A DNA stretch of 64,000 nucleotides from positions 502,465 to 566,464 of the forward strand of contig NZ_KB912877.1 in NCBI RefSeq assembly GCF_000383855.1, given 5' to 3'. The notes beneath the pieces were generated by a model. It was given only the letters and a program-made list of their open reading frames with translations. It was not told the origin of the DNA and searched no databases. Made by a program: the position numbers and the translations under genes. Of the stretch, positions 54,398 to 63,403 are shown one piece after another. The stretch is from Methylobacter marinus A45. Its GTDB lineage: Bacteria; Pseudomonadota; Gammaproteobacteria; Methylococcales; Methylomonadaceae. Position 1 is the first letter of the stretch. Each line of letters opens with the position of its first letter.

Positions 54398-55507
54398 CTA
54401 GGCCGACCAGAGTATGACGGCTGCACGCAAACGGTTTTTACCGAAGCAGGACATGCGGTCAAAATCTTCTCGAGCCACTGGAATATATTGGCAGTCGAGC
54501 TCATTTTGGCGCCCTTCTTCCGGGTCTGGATCATGCATATACAGGCAATCTTCATCGAAACCGCTCATGACCACCCAGTGCGGTGCTTTCTTGCGGTCCA
54601 TGCGGAAGGTACTGATCAGTACCAACGGTATGGCTCCGGCATTAAAGGCATCGATCAGGTCGGTCTGGGTGATATTGGCGTAATGTATTTTCACGCCCTG
54701 CTCTTCGGCTTCGCGCTTAAAACAATGATCCACCAATTCGACGACCCGTTTTTTTTCCTCACTGCGCACACCGTCAATAAACAACGTCCCTGCCTGATTA
54801 ATCCAGACCTCAACGGCAAAATGCCGGCGCTTCGCCGCCAGCGCCAAGCCAACCGGATGGCATCCGCCGTGACCGGAAGTCATGAAAATAGTCGTCGCTT
54901 CGCGCCATAAATTCAGCTCCTCCTCCTGAGACGGCGCATAGGATTTGTTAAGTCCATGCATGGCCATCATCAGCGAGGCCGGTCCACAGGTAAACGGCGT
55001 TGTTTGCCTCATCCAGTGCACAGGCCTATGCTCCAGTATTTCCCGATAACGGCGGATGCGCTTCTGGTAACGCAAAGCATCCTTGTGGTCTTCATAGTAA
55101 TCATGGTAAACACCGAATTTCTGGAAGCCCAACGATTCATATAAATTAATCGCCGCTATATTGTCGGTGCCGACCTCGAGACGCAGGTACAACCGTCCAT
55201 CCTCGATGGCCTCCTGTTCGCCCGCCGCCATGAGCAACTTGGCAATGCCGGAGCCTCGTTGCTGGTGCGCCACGGCAAGCGAATAAATGCGGGCCAGGCG
55301 GGTACCGGGATGATAAATAATGAGAATATAACCCACGATCTTGCCGGCCACTTCCGCAACCAGCAAAGCGCGATGCTCCGTGGTTATCCAGTGCCGGAAA
55401 CTGCGTCGGCTCAGTCTGTCGGTCTCAAAGCTGGCATTTTCAAGCGTTACCAATTGATCCAGATCATCCAATCCGGCATGACGGATTACAATATTATCGA
55501 TAGTCAT
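54398..55507 (-). CDS. GNAT acetyltransferase fused to a C39-like papain-fold peptidase
   Basis: The 369-residue two-domain protein. Residues 5-150 form a GNAT (RimI-like) acetyltransferase with the acetyl-CoA loop QQRGSGIAKLLM at 82-93. Residues 160-369 form a C39-like peptidase with a full catalytic set: Q168, C174 (QTTPFTCGPASLMM), H310 (APHWVVMSG) and D326 (MHDPDP). It overlaps the upstream metallopeptidase gene by one base (ATGA), and the ATP-grasp gene is divergent. Role unknown: it may trim and acetylate peptides made by the neighbouring ligase. Confidence 0.88.
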   Translation of the reverse strand: MTIDNIVIRHAGLDDLDQLVTLENASFETDRLSRRSFRHWITTEHRALLVAEVAGKIVGYILIIYHPGTRLARIYSLAVAHQQRGSGIAKLLMAAGEQEAIEDGRLYLRLEVGTDNIAAINLYESLGFQKFGVYHDYYEDHKDALRYQKRIRRYREILEHRPVHWMRQTTPFTCGPASLMMAMHGLNKSYAPSQEEELNLWREATTIFMTSGHGGCHPVGLALAAKRRHFAVEVWINQAGTLFIDGVRSEEKKRVVELVDHCFKREAEEQGVKIHYANITQTDLIDAFNAGAIPLVLISTFRMDRKKAPHWVVMSGFDEDCLYMHDPDPEEGRQNELDCQYIPVAREDFDRMSCFGKNRLRAAVILWSA

Positions 55508-56604
55508 CAGGCTGATACACCCTGCAATGCCTGCGCAATGACCTGCCTGGCCCGGAACAGCACCATTTCTTTCCAGGCCTGATCATTGGGACAGAAATGA
55601 TGACGCATAAGCTTGCCGTGCCCTAACCGGGCCTGCCGGTTATCCGACTGCGCCCACAGCTGATGATCGAGCAGCAGGACTTCAAATAGCTGATCGGTTT
55701 TGAACGTACCGAATTCCAGGGTGATATAACAACTTCTTTCGTTCATAACGGCATGCCAGGCATAATCGAGCAAACCTAGTTTGGGCACGGAACTGGATGT
55801 ACCCAAGGCAGGCAAGGTCACGGAATCGCCGTACCAACGGCAAGCCACGCTTGTTCCGGGACTATCCGGCTCATGGTCGCAAATAATTTCACCGTAGCCA
55901 TAAGGCCCAAGACCGGTATGCAAGTCGATAACGGCCAGATCGCGCTGTCGCAGGCCATATTTATCGATAAGATCCTCAACGACCCGCCTGCCATGCGCAG
56001 GCGCCCGCCCGCCATAGAAAGGGCCGTCCGCATCGACATACTGTCCGGCACTGATGGCGCTTTCAAGCGATTCGCGCCCATGCTTATGCTCCCAGTCGGC
56101 AAAAGCCGCTCGTCTTTCTCCGGCATCGGATAAAAACAAGGCGTAACGTAGCGATTCATAGCCGGGATTTTCAGGCAATGGCTTGGAAAAATCGACCATA
56201 TTCCGATTAAGATCAACGCCATCGGCATCACAGCGGCGCTGCCAGGCATAGCCCCATGGCGTCAGGGCATGAATCATTAACACGGCAGTATTGGCTGGCA
56301 GCGTAACATGTCCGGCAGCGAGCAAGCGCAAATAATCGATCTCCACCGCCGTCCCGGCAAAGCCTTCAATGCCATGTGTACCACTAATCAGCACCAGCAC
56401 CCTGCAAGCATCTTCCGGACCAAGCCAGACCGCATCGGTAAACAACGCCTCACCTTCAGGTCCGGCCCCGGCACAGGGATAAGCCGTATGTTTTTTAGAA
56501 CACGATAATGCAGCCAGTTCAATCCGCCAGCGTTGCCTGGCAATCGCATAGCTGACAGGAAAAACGTCTGTATCAAGAGCGGCGACAGGAAGATAAGAAG
56601 ACAT
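55507..56604 (-). CDS. M14-like metallopeptidase (DUF2817 family)
   Basis: The 365-residue zinc carboxypeptidase/aspartoacylase-like fold. Zinc ligands are H77 and E80 (SGTHGIEGFAG) and H229 (VIDLHTGLGPYG). The DADGVDLNRN motif (about 126-135) gives the substrate-binding Arg/Asn. E297 in YITLEFGTF is the likely general base. No signal peptide, so cytoplasmic. It is first in a two-gene operon with the GNAT-C39 gene and divergent from the ATP-grasp ligase. Confidence 0.88.
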   Translation of the reverse strand: MSSYLPVAALDTDVFPVSYAIARQRWRIELAALSCSKKHTAYPCAGAGPEGEALFTDAVWLGPEDACRVLVLISGTHGIEGFAGTAVEIDYLRLLAAGHVTLPANTAVLMIHALTPWGYAWQRRCDADGVDLNRNMVDFSKPLPENPGYESLRYALFLSDAGERRAAFADWEHKHGRESLESAISAGQYVDADGPFYGGRAPAHGRRVVEDLIDKYGLRQRDLAVIDLHTGLGPYGYGEIICDHEPDSPGTSVACRWYGDSVTLPALGTSSSVPKLGLLDYAWHAVMNERSCYITLEFGTFKTDQLFEVLLLDHQLWAQSDNRQARLGHGKLMRHHFCPNDQAWKEMVLFRARQVIAQALQGVSA

Positions 56605-56746
56605 AATAATTTCCTAATAATTTTTCTCTAGCATAGCGCCAGTCAGACCAATATGAAATATTTTTCCAGGCTCAAAAAAACACCTTGTAGAAAAATAGGT
56701 CTGGTTCCAAAATTATCATTTATTTTGCTTGAGGCTTTTATTCGCT

Positions 56747-58219
56747 ATGGCGCGTACCATTCTGGTTGTCGATCATCTTTCCGACTGGGGACCTTATTAT
56801 CCCAGTGATCAAGTGATGGCCTTTGAAAGCTATCTGGCGACCGAACAAAGCGACACGCAGCAACGCACCCGCGTCATCAACCTCTGCAGCAGCTATCGCT
56901 ATCTTTCGGACGGCTATTACTGTTCCCTGCTGGCCGAAGCCAGGGGGCATCACGTAATCCCTTCCGTCAAAGTCCTGAACGATCTGGGCAAGAAGTCCTT
57001 ATACCGGCTACAGCTTGAAGACCTGTCTCCGACATTGACCCGTGCTTTTAAAAGCTACAGCAAAGAGAACGAAATAACCTTGTTGAGTTATTTTGGCACA
57101 ACCCGCGACCCGGCTTTTCAAGAATTGGCCAGACTCTTGTTTGAACGTTTTCCCTGCCCGATTCTGGAAGTCACGCTGCGCTTTCGACAGCAATGGGAAA
57201 TCACTGCTTTAAAAGCCATCTCGCACCGTGGCCTGAATGACGAGTTGGAAACGTTTTTTGCCGAAGCGCTGGACCAATTCAGCAAAAAAGTCTGGCGCAA
57301 AGGACGTGCCCGCAAAGCCGCGCGCTACGACCTCGCCATCCTGATCAACCCGGAGGAAAAATTACCCCCCAGCAACCGCGCCGCCCTCAAAAAATTCATC
57401 AAAATCGGCAGACAACTGGGCATTGACGTGGAACTGATATCGCAGCAGCATTATATCCGTCTGTCAGAGTTTGACGGCCTGTTTATTCGCGAAACCACCG
57501 CCATAGATCACCATACCTACCGTTTCGCCAAGAAAGCCGAGGCCGAAGGCCTGGTGGTGATCGATGATCCGACCTCCATACTGCGCTGTACAAACAAAGT
57601 ATATCTTGCCGATTTATTTCGCACGCATCGCGTGCCATCACCCAGAACCTGGCTGTTGCATAAAGGCAATACCGGACACCTGGATAAACTGGAAGTCGAA
57701 GCCGGCTTTCCGGTTGTCATCAAGATACCGGACGGCTCTTTTTCCCGCGGCATTGTTAAAGTTCATAGTCGCCCGGAACTGGAGCTTAAAGTCGATGAAT
57801 TATTCCAAAAATCGGCGCTGCTTTTGGCCCAGGAGTTTTTATATACGGATTTTGACTGGCGCATCGGCATATTCAACAACAAGGCCTTATACGCCTGCCG
57901 TTACTATATGGTCAAAAACCACTGGCAGATTTACCGCCATGGCAGCAGTCGGACCGATAGTGGAAATTTTGATACCTTGCCGACTTTTGAAGTACCCAAA
58001 GCCGTATTGGACGCGGCGTTGAAAGCCACGCAGCCGATAGGCAACGGTTTGTATGGCGTGGATGTCAAGGAAAAAGACGGCAAGGGCTACGTAATCGAAG
58101 TTAATGACAATCCGAATATCGACAGCGGCATTGAAGACAAATACCTCGGGGACGAACTCTATGTGTTGATTCTGAGCGAATTCCTAAGGCGCATGGAGAA
58201 CCGGAGCAAAGGCATATAG
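56747..58219 (+). CDS. RimK-like ATP-grasp ligase with RLAN-type N-terminal domain
   Basis: The 490-residue protein has an N-terminal domain of about 190 residues (ARTILVVDHLSDWGPYYPSD; FLSYFGTTRDPAFQELARLL-like region) of the type called RLAN, a middle linker, and a C-terminal RimK-type ATP-grasp (VPSPRTWLLHK, AGFPVVIKIPDGSFSRGIVK, YGVDVKEKDGKGYVIEVNDN). It would join a carboxylate to an amino group, such as an amino acid to a peptide or protein tail. ATG 56747 is used; a TTG six codons upstream is in frame. Substrate unknown. Confidence 0.88.
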   Translation: MARTILVVDHLSDWGPYYPSDQVMAFESYLATEQSDTQQRTRVINLCSSYRYLSDGYYCSLLAEARGHHVIPSVKVLNDLGKKSLYRLQLEDLSPTLTRAFKSYSKENEITLLSYFGTTRDPAFQELARLLFERFPCPILEVTLRFRQQWEITALKAISHRGLNDELETFFAEALDQFSKKVWRKGRARKAARYDLAILINPEEKLPPSNRAALKKFIKIGRQLGIDVELISQQHYIRLSEFDGLFIRETTAIDHHTYRFAKKAEAEGLVVIDDPTSILRCTNKVYLADLFRTHRVPSPRTWLLHKGNTGHLDKLEVEAGFPVVIKIPDGSFSRGIVKVHSRPELELKVDELFQKSALLLAQEFLYTDFDWRIGIFNNKALYACRYYMVKNHWQIYRHGSSRTDSGNFDTLPTFEVPKAVLDAALKATQPIGNGLYGVDVKEKDGKGYVIEVNDNPNIDSGIEDKYLGDELYVLILSEFLRRMENRSKGI

Positions 58220-58234
58220 CTCAGAATTAAAACC

Positions 58235-59593
58235 TTACGGCAAATAAACCCGCCAACTCATACCATCCAAGGTTTCGCTCCGACCTCCTTCCAGCTTGCC
58301 GCCCAGCAATCCTGTTAATTCATAGACGACCGCCATGCCGATGCCGTGACCATGAATGTTCTCATCGGCCCGGACTCCTCTTTTCAGGATGTCCTTAAGC
58401 TTATCGGGCGGAATGCCGGGGCCGTCATCCTCAACCCGCAGCAGCACCGAAAAGTCGGCACTGACTTTCGGATTATTGAGGGAAACATGGATACTGACCT
58501 TCTGGCGGCACCATTTACAGGCGTTATCCATCAGGTTGCCCGCTATCTCGTAAAGATCGCCCTCTTCGCAATAAATCCGGCAAGGCTCAGGCACGTCAAC
58601 ATCGAAAGTTATGCCTTTATCGATATAAACCTTGCCTAGTGAAGCGATGATTTTTTTAATAATGACCCCGACATCCACTGTACGCGTGATTTTACGCTCG
58701 CCTTTCGCGGCAGCCCGTTGCAACTGATATTCGACAATCTCGTTCATGCGGAAAATCTGCTCTTGCACGGTCTCCTTATTATCATTGAAAGATTCAGTGC
58801 AGCCCCGTAGTATAGCCAACGGCGTTTTCAAGCTATGCGCCAAATCGGCCAAGGTATTGCGATAACGCTCCAAATGCGCCCGCTCACTGCTGATCAGAGC
58901 ATTCAGATTACCGGCCAGCCCCTGCAATTCAGTCGCATAACGGCCATCCAGGCGGTTTTTTTTGCCTTTTTCTATCGCCTCAAGATCCCTGACGATAACG
59001 CGCAGCGGTTTCAAACTCCAGCGCAATACGGCAAACTGGATAAAAATCAGGACCAATCCTATCGCCAGCAGCCAGAATCTCAAAGCCGCTTTAAAACGGT
59101 CCACCTGGCCGCTGACAAACTCGGCATCCTCAGCGACCGTGAAGGTAAATTCGCGCTCGACATGAGCCCGACTTTCCCAAATCACATCATAATGAAGCGC
59201 GTAGTAACGCCCCTGTTCATCCAATAAAAAAGCCGACTCACCCGCGCTTAACTCAGCTGGCGGCACAACGGGATCCAGGCCGATTGCCGATGCCGAATGC
59301 CAAACCGGCGCGGGCTTTTTCTTTTTTATTTGATGAATAAATCCATAAAGACCCGAACCCGGATTGGTAAAGCGCGGTTCGGGCAAATCCGGCGGCATCA
59401 CCAGTGCTCCGGAATTTTTAAGATCGGCAGCGGATAAAAGTGAATAAACCTGAACCTGTAACCTTTCTTTTAATACCTGTTCGGCGCTTTCGCGAAAGCT
59501 CTGTTCAAGGACGATAGCCACCAGTGCAAAGAAGGCGGCCAGCACCAATCCGGCGGAAACCAGCAATCGAAAGCTTAAAGATCTAGTTTGCAC
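58235..59593 (-). CDS. PhoQ-like sensor histidine kinase
   Basis: The 452-residue inner-membrane kinase. Two membrane helices (9-29 and about 170-190) flank a periplasmic sensor domain of about 140 residues. HAMP-like region RWSLKPLRVIVRDLEAIEKG, H-box ADLAHSLKTPLA (phospho-His), N-box NLMDNACKWC, G-boxes DDGPGIPP and HGIGMAV. The KTPL variant of the H-box and ATPase layout resemble PhoQ. The start is GTG at 59593. It follows its response regulator by 65 bp. Confidence 0.93.
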   Translation of the reverse strand: MQTRSLSFRLLVSAGLVLAAFFALVAIVLEQSFRESAEQVLKERLQVQVYSLLSAADLKNSGALVMPPDLPEPRFTNPGSGLYGFIHQIKKKKPAPVWHSASAIGLDPVVPPAELSAGESAFLLDEQGRYYALHYDVIWESRAHVEREFTFTVAEDAEFVSGQVDRFKAALRFWLLAIGLVLIFIQFAVLRWSLKPLRVIVRDLEAIEKGKKNRLDGRYATELQGLAGNLNALISSERAHLERYRNTLADLAHSLKTPLAILRGCTESFNDNKETVQEQIFRMNEIVEYQLQRAAAKGERKITRTVDVGVIIKKIIASLGKVYIDKGITFDVDVPEPCRIYCEEGDLYEIAGNLMDNACKWCRQKVSIHVSLNNPKVSADFSVLLRVEDDGPGIPPDKLKDILKRGVRADENIHGHGIGMAVVYELTGLLGGKLEGGRSETLDGMSWRVYLP

Positions 59594-59658
59594 TCAATGC
59601 CTTTGAACAAAAAATAAGAGGCGACAGCGCATTAGGCGCCTTTGCTGCAAGATGAAAT

Positions 59659-60336
59659 CTAAGAGGAAATAACCGGCACGCGATAACCCCGTCCACGCAG
59701 GGTCTCAATGGGTTTTAACGTGCCGTCGGGATCGAGTTTTTTTCGCAAGCGGCCAATGAAGACTTCAATAACATTGCTGTCGCGTTCGAAGTCTTCATCA
59801 TAAATATGCGCCGTCAGAACGGATTTCGAGACGACTTCGCCTTTACGGAACATCAAGTATTCCAGCACCTTGTACTCATAAGCCGTCAATTCCAGTTTTA
59901 CCCCGGATACGGTGACTTCCTGGGCCACCGTATCCAGCTCGATATTGCCATGGGTTAAAACTGGATGCGCCAGCCCGGCGGAACGTCTGATCAAGGCATT
60001 GACCCTGGCAAGCAACTCCTCATAATGAAAAGGCTTGACCAGATAATCATCCGCGCCGGCCTCCAATCCTTCCACCTTCTCCTGCCATCGGCTTCTGGCC
60101 GTCAAGATCAGAATGGGGACCTTGATATGGTTTTTACGCAAACGCTTAATTAACTCAATACCGGAAAAATCGGGAAGCCCAAGATCAATCACAGCCGCGT
60201 CAAGCGGATATTCCTTGCCCATGTACAAGCCGTCGCTACCCGAATGGGCGATATCGACGGCAAAACCTTTATCCGCCAGGAACGCTTGGATTTGCTTGCA
60301 AAGCGTTACTTCATCTTCGACAACAAGAATACGCAT
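59659..60336 (-). CDS. OmpR/PhoP-family response regulator
   Basis: The 225-residue protein has receiver domain RILVVEDEVTL with the phospho-acceptor Asp in AAVIDLGLPDFSG (about residue 51), the conserved Thr/Lys (LTARSRWQEKVEGLEAGADD, LVKPFH), and a winged-helix DNA-binding domain ending RLRKKLDPDGTLKPIETLRG. ATG 60336 begins the family sequence; the open frame runs 12 codons upstream into the next gene. Partner of the kinase at 58235. Confidence 0.94.
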   Translation of the reverse strand: MRILVVEDEVTLCKQIQAFLADKGFAVDIAHSGSDGLYMGKEYPLDAAVIDLGLPDFSGIELIKRLRKNHIKVPILILTARSRWQEKVEGLEAGADDYLVKPFHYEELLARVNALIRRSAGLAHPVLTHGNIELDTVAQEVTVSGVKLELTAYEYKVLEYLMFRKGEVVSKSVLTAHIYDEDFERDSNVIEVFIGRLRKKLDPDGTLKPIETLRGRGYRVPVISS

Positions 60337-60364
60337 ATTTTTCTTCTTTTTACTTAACGTGCAA

Positions 60365-60622
60365 TCAACCAACCAATTGACCGGTTTCGGCGTCGATCAG
60401 ATAATGCTGAATACGTCCGTCAGGCGTTAAAACTTTAATCACATGCACTTCCCTTCCGTTGATTATTTCAGTTTGAGCCCCAAGCACTCTTTTATCGCCC
60501 TTTTTAATGATTTGTTTGGTAGCCTGGTCCAGACTGACGCGCGCCAGCATGACAGCGCTTTCCGCATAACAGATATTGGAAAACGACAAGACCAGTACAA
60601 GCAGTTTAATCAAATTTCTCAT
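60365..60622 (-). CDS. PepSY-domain exported protein
   Basis: The 85-residue protein has a signal peptide (RNLIKLLVLVLSFSNICYAES) and a PepSY-like domain (ARVSLDQATKQIIKKGDKRVLGAQ; GREVHVIKVLTPDGRIQHYL; DAETGQLVG). It is the first gene of the operon with the response regulator and kinase, so it may modulate or be a target of the PhoPQ-like pair. Confidence 0.88.
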   Translation of the reverse strand: MRNLIKLLVLVLSFSNICYAESAVMLARVSLDQATKQIIKKGDKRVLGAQTEIINGREVHVIKVLTPDGRIQHYLIDAETGQLVG

Positions 60623-60752
60623 GGGCGATCCAGAGCTTAAGTTATTATTTAAACCATTGTTAAAAGTAACCGTGCCCGGACTTTTACAATCGGGAAAATA
60701 TATAGAACGAAAATGAAGTTTAAATGACTATGCTGAATCCGAACTGAACCCG

Positions 60753-61730
60753 TTACTGTAATGATATTCCTTGAACCATACTGCCAATAGCCTGCCCGAA
60801 AGAAGCCCCCAGTTTACCCGCAATCCTGTCAAGCAAGCGATCCGGCTGCGTAAAATCAACCTTATGCTCGACACCGATAATTTCCTTGGCAACATAATCA
60901 TCACTGCCAAATGCATCGACGACGCCCAGTCTGACGCCTTCCTCGCCAGTCCAGACCAGGCCAGAGAAAAGTTCAGGCGTATCTTTCAACCGGTCGCCGC
61001 GACCGGCTTTAACCGCGCTGATAAATTGCTGATGAACCTGATCCAACAAACTCTGCATATAGCGTGTCTCGTCTTCCTTGGGCGGCGAAAACGGATCAAG
61101 CATGGCTTTATGCGTGCCTGCCGTCAACAGTCGGCGCTCGACGCCCAGTTTCTCCATAACGTTAACAAACCCGAAGCCATCCATGAGCACACCTATGGAA
61201 CCCACCAGGCTGGCCTGATTGACAAAAATCTTGTCGCTTGCGGAGGCGATATAGTAGCAACCCGAGGCGCAAATATCACTGACAACGGTATAAACCGGCA
61301 GGTCGGGATGATCTTTCTTTATCTTTCTGATTTCTTCGTAAACATAAGATGATTGCACCGGGCTGCCGCCAGGCGAATTGGCATGCAAAATAATGCCTTT
61401 GGTATTTTTATCTTTTACCGCATTTCTTAAACTTTTGATAATGCTATCGGCATCGACGTCCTTACCTTCCGCAATGATGCCGACTACATCAATCACGGCC
61501 GTATGCTCCTTGCCGTCACCGCCCATATCCTGTTTGAGGTTCGGATACATGAACATGACTAATATGGCGCACAGATACAAAAACACCAGTGACTTGAAAA
61601 AAATACTCCAGCGTCTGGCTCTTGTTTGTTCCGTTACGGCAGCTAAAGCTACTTTTTCAAGGACTTCACGCTCCCAGCCGGCCTCTTGTTTAGCGCCCGT
61701 TTCAATTTCATTGACTTGTTGATTTTCCAT
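60753..61730 (-). CDS. S49-family signal-peptide peptidase (SppA-like)
   Basis: The 325-residue inner-membrane serine protease with one N-terminal membrane helix (IFFKSLVFLYLCAILVMFMY, about 45-65). The catalytic serine lies in DICASGCYYIASASDKIFVN and the lysine-bearing region in QASLVGSIGVLMDG, with HANSPGGSPVQSSYVYEEI before it. Degrades cleaved signal peptides or membrane proteins. ATG 61730 is chosen because GGAGG lies 10 nt upstream; the frame is open six codons further. Confidence 0.93.
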   Translation of the reverse strand: MENQQVNEIETGAKQEAGWEREVLEKVALAAVTEQTRARRWSIFFKSLVFLYLCAILVMFMYPNLKQDMGGDGKEHTAVIDVVGIIAEGKDVDADSIIKSLRNAVKDKNTKGIILHANSPGGSPVQSSYVYEEIRKIKKDHPDLPVYTVVSDICASGCYYIASASDKIFVNQASLVGSIGVLMDGFGFVNVMEKLGVERRLLTAGTHKAMLDPFSPPKEDETRYMQSLLDQVHQQFISAVKAGRGDRLKDTPELFSGLVWTGEEGVRLGVVDAFGSDDYVAKEIIGVEHKVDFTQPDRLLDRIAGKLGASFGQAIGSMVQGISLQ

Positions 61731-61737
61731 TACTTTA

Positions 61738-62391
61738 TTAACCTCCAATAATAGCTAGTAATTCCGCCGGCTGTCGTAAGCATGTCAACGGCTGATATTG
61801 TTGCAATATGGTTTTTGAATGCGCTCCGCACGATACGGCAATTGAAGAAATCCGCGCATTGAGCGCCATTTGCATATCGTGAATTGAATCGCCCACCATT
61901 AACGTCCGTTCATTGGCCGCTTCCATGTGCCGGATAATGTCCAACACCATGGCAGGATCGGGTTTTGAAGCCGTTTCATCGGCACAGCGTGTGATATGGA
62001 ACAAATCTTCGGTTCCTGTCGCCTGCAGAGCCCGCTCCAGCCCGGCGCGGCTTTTTCCGGTGGCCACGGCCAGTTGAAAGCCCATCCGTTTCAACTGCAC
62101 CAGCATCTCGTAAACGCCTGCAAATAAATCATCGCGGCCGATCTGTCTGGTGAAAAACGCCTGACTGTAGCAGGCCATTAATTGATTGCGGGTTTGCTCA
62201 TCGGTTCCCGGAAACAGGGTCTGTATTGCATTTTTAATGCTTAAGCCAATCACATCCCTTGCCGCTTGCCGTTCCGGAATAGTGCAATTACAACGCTCCG
62301 CGGCCTTTTGCAGACAATTGACGATCCAATCAATGGAATCGACCAAAGTGCCATCCCAGTCAAATATAATCAAATCAAACCTGTTCTTCAT
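61738..62391 (-). CDS. HAD-family phosphatase (phosphoglycolate phosphatase-like)
   Basis: The 217-residue HAD enzyme: DWDGTLVDSIDWIV (nucleophile Asp), VATGKSRAGLERAL, SKPDPAMVLDIIRHM and MVGDSIHDMQMALNA. Gene order with rluC and sppA matches that of a HAD phosphatase found beside rluC in other gammaproteobacteria. Overlaps rluC by 17 bp. Confidence 0.92.
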   Translation of the reverse strand: MKNRFDLIIFDWDGTLVDSIDWIVNCLQKAAERCNCTIPERQAARDVIGLSIKNAIQTLFPGTDEQTRNQLMACYSQAFFTRQIGRDDLFAGVYEMLVQLKRMGFQLAVATGKSRAGLERALQATGTEDLFHITRCADETASKPDPAMVLDIIRHMEAANERTLMVGDSIHDMQMALNARISSIAVSCGAHSKTILQQYQPLTCLRQPAELLAIIGG

Positions 62392-63331
62392 GGCTTAACA
62401 ATTCCTCCAGATTTTGCGGCAGAGGAGCAAAAATTTTGAGCAATTCACCACTGACCGGATGCTGGAATTTCAACTTTTGCGCATGAAGAAACAGACGCTT
62501 ATAGCCCCTGCCTTTAAATGCCTTGTTCACCTCATCCAGGCCATAACGCTCGTCACCGACAATAGGATGTCCCAACCAGACGGCATGAACCCGTATCTGA
62601 TGAGTACGCCCCGTTTTCGGCGAGGCCTCAACCAATGTCGCATTTCGGAATAATTTCAGACGTTTGAAAACCGTTTCGGCCTGCTTGCCGGACTGACTGA
62701 CGACTACCATGCGTTCGCCGCCTTTGTTGACATTTTTTTGCAAAGGCGCCGTAACCACGGCCTGTTTTTTGGCCCATTGGCCAGCCAATAACGCCACATA
62801 GGTTTTATGAACCTTATCATCACGAAAAAGTTCATGTAACTTACGCAAAGCACTACGTTTTTTCGCTATCAACAGGCAGCCGGAAGTATCCCTGTCCAGT
62901 CGATGCACCAACTCCAGAAAATGAGCCTCCGGCCTGATCTGCCTGAGACCTTCGATAATCCCCGAATTAACGCCGCTGCCACCATGAACGGCAAAGCCCG
63001 AGGGCTTGTTCAAGATTAGGAAGGCATCGTCTTCAAACAAGATATTTTTTTGCAAGGCATCCTTCAGATTCTGCCCGACAAACATTTCCTCGGCCTTTTC
63101 CGCGACCCGAACCGGCGGAATCCTGATGATATCGCCAGCTTCCAGGCGATACTTAACGTCCACGCGCCCTTTATTGACCCTGACTTCACCTTTACGAACA
63201 ATCCGATAAATGCGGCTTTTAGGCACTCCTTTCAAGCGGGCAATTAAAAAATTATCCAATCGTTGATCGCTATTTTCTTCTGTAATTTCGACAAATTGAA
63301 CTTTTGGCGCGCTTTGTTCTTCAGTATTCAT
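62375..63331 (-). CDS. rluC: 23S rRNA pseudouridine synthase RluC
   Basis: Makes pseudouridine at 955, 2504 and 2580 of 23S rRNA (E. coli numbering). 318 residues: S4 RNA-binding domain (RLDNFLIARLKGVPKSRIYRI) and catalytic LVHRLDRDTSGCLLIAKKRS (Asp), then PKTGRTHQIRVHAVWLGHPI. It is divergent from rne, the conserved layout. Confidence 0.96.
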   Translation of the reverse strand: MNTEEQSAPKVQFVEITEENSDQRLDNFLIARLKGVPKSRIYRIVRKGEVRVNKGRVDVKYRLEAGDIIRIPPVRVAEKAEEMFVGQNLKDALQKNILFEDDAFLILNKPSGFAVHGGSGVNSGIIEGLRQIRPEAHFLELVHRLDRDTSGCLLIAKKRSALRKLHELFRDDKVHKTYVALLAGQWAKKQAVVTAPLQKNVNKGGERMVVVSQSGKQAETVFKRLKLFRNATLVEASPKTGRTHQIRVHAVWLGHPIVGDERYGLDEVNKAFKGRGYKRLFLHAQKLKFQHPVSGELLKIFAPLPQNLEELLSHEEQV

Positions 63332-63374
63332 GATATAGATGATACCAGCATCTCGTTATGATTGATTCTTTAAA

Positions 63375-63403
63375 TTGATGTAGAACGATAAGGTTGCTAT
63401 ATT
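63375..63403 (+). promoter_or_regulatory. Candidate sigma70 promoter of rne with a long leader
   Basis: TTGATG (63375-63380) and TATATT (63398-63403) are separated by 17 bp. A start near 63410 would give rne a leader of about 430 nt. The leader holds a CGTTCG/CGAACG hairpin at 63534-63553. Long structured rne leaders mediate autoregulation in enterobacteria. Confidence 0.45.

Noticed and set aside
54308-54910. 200-codon open frame on the plus strand
   Set aside because: It overlaps the 3' end of the GNAT-C39 gene, whose catalytic residues are intact on the other strand.
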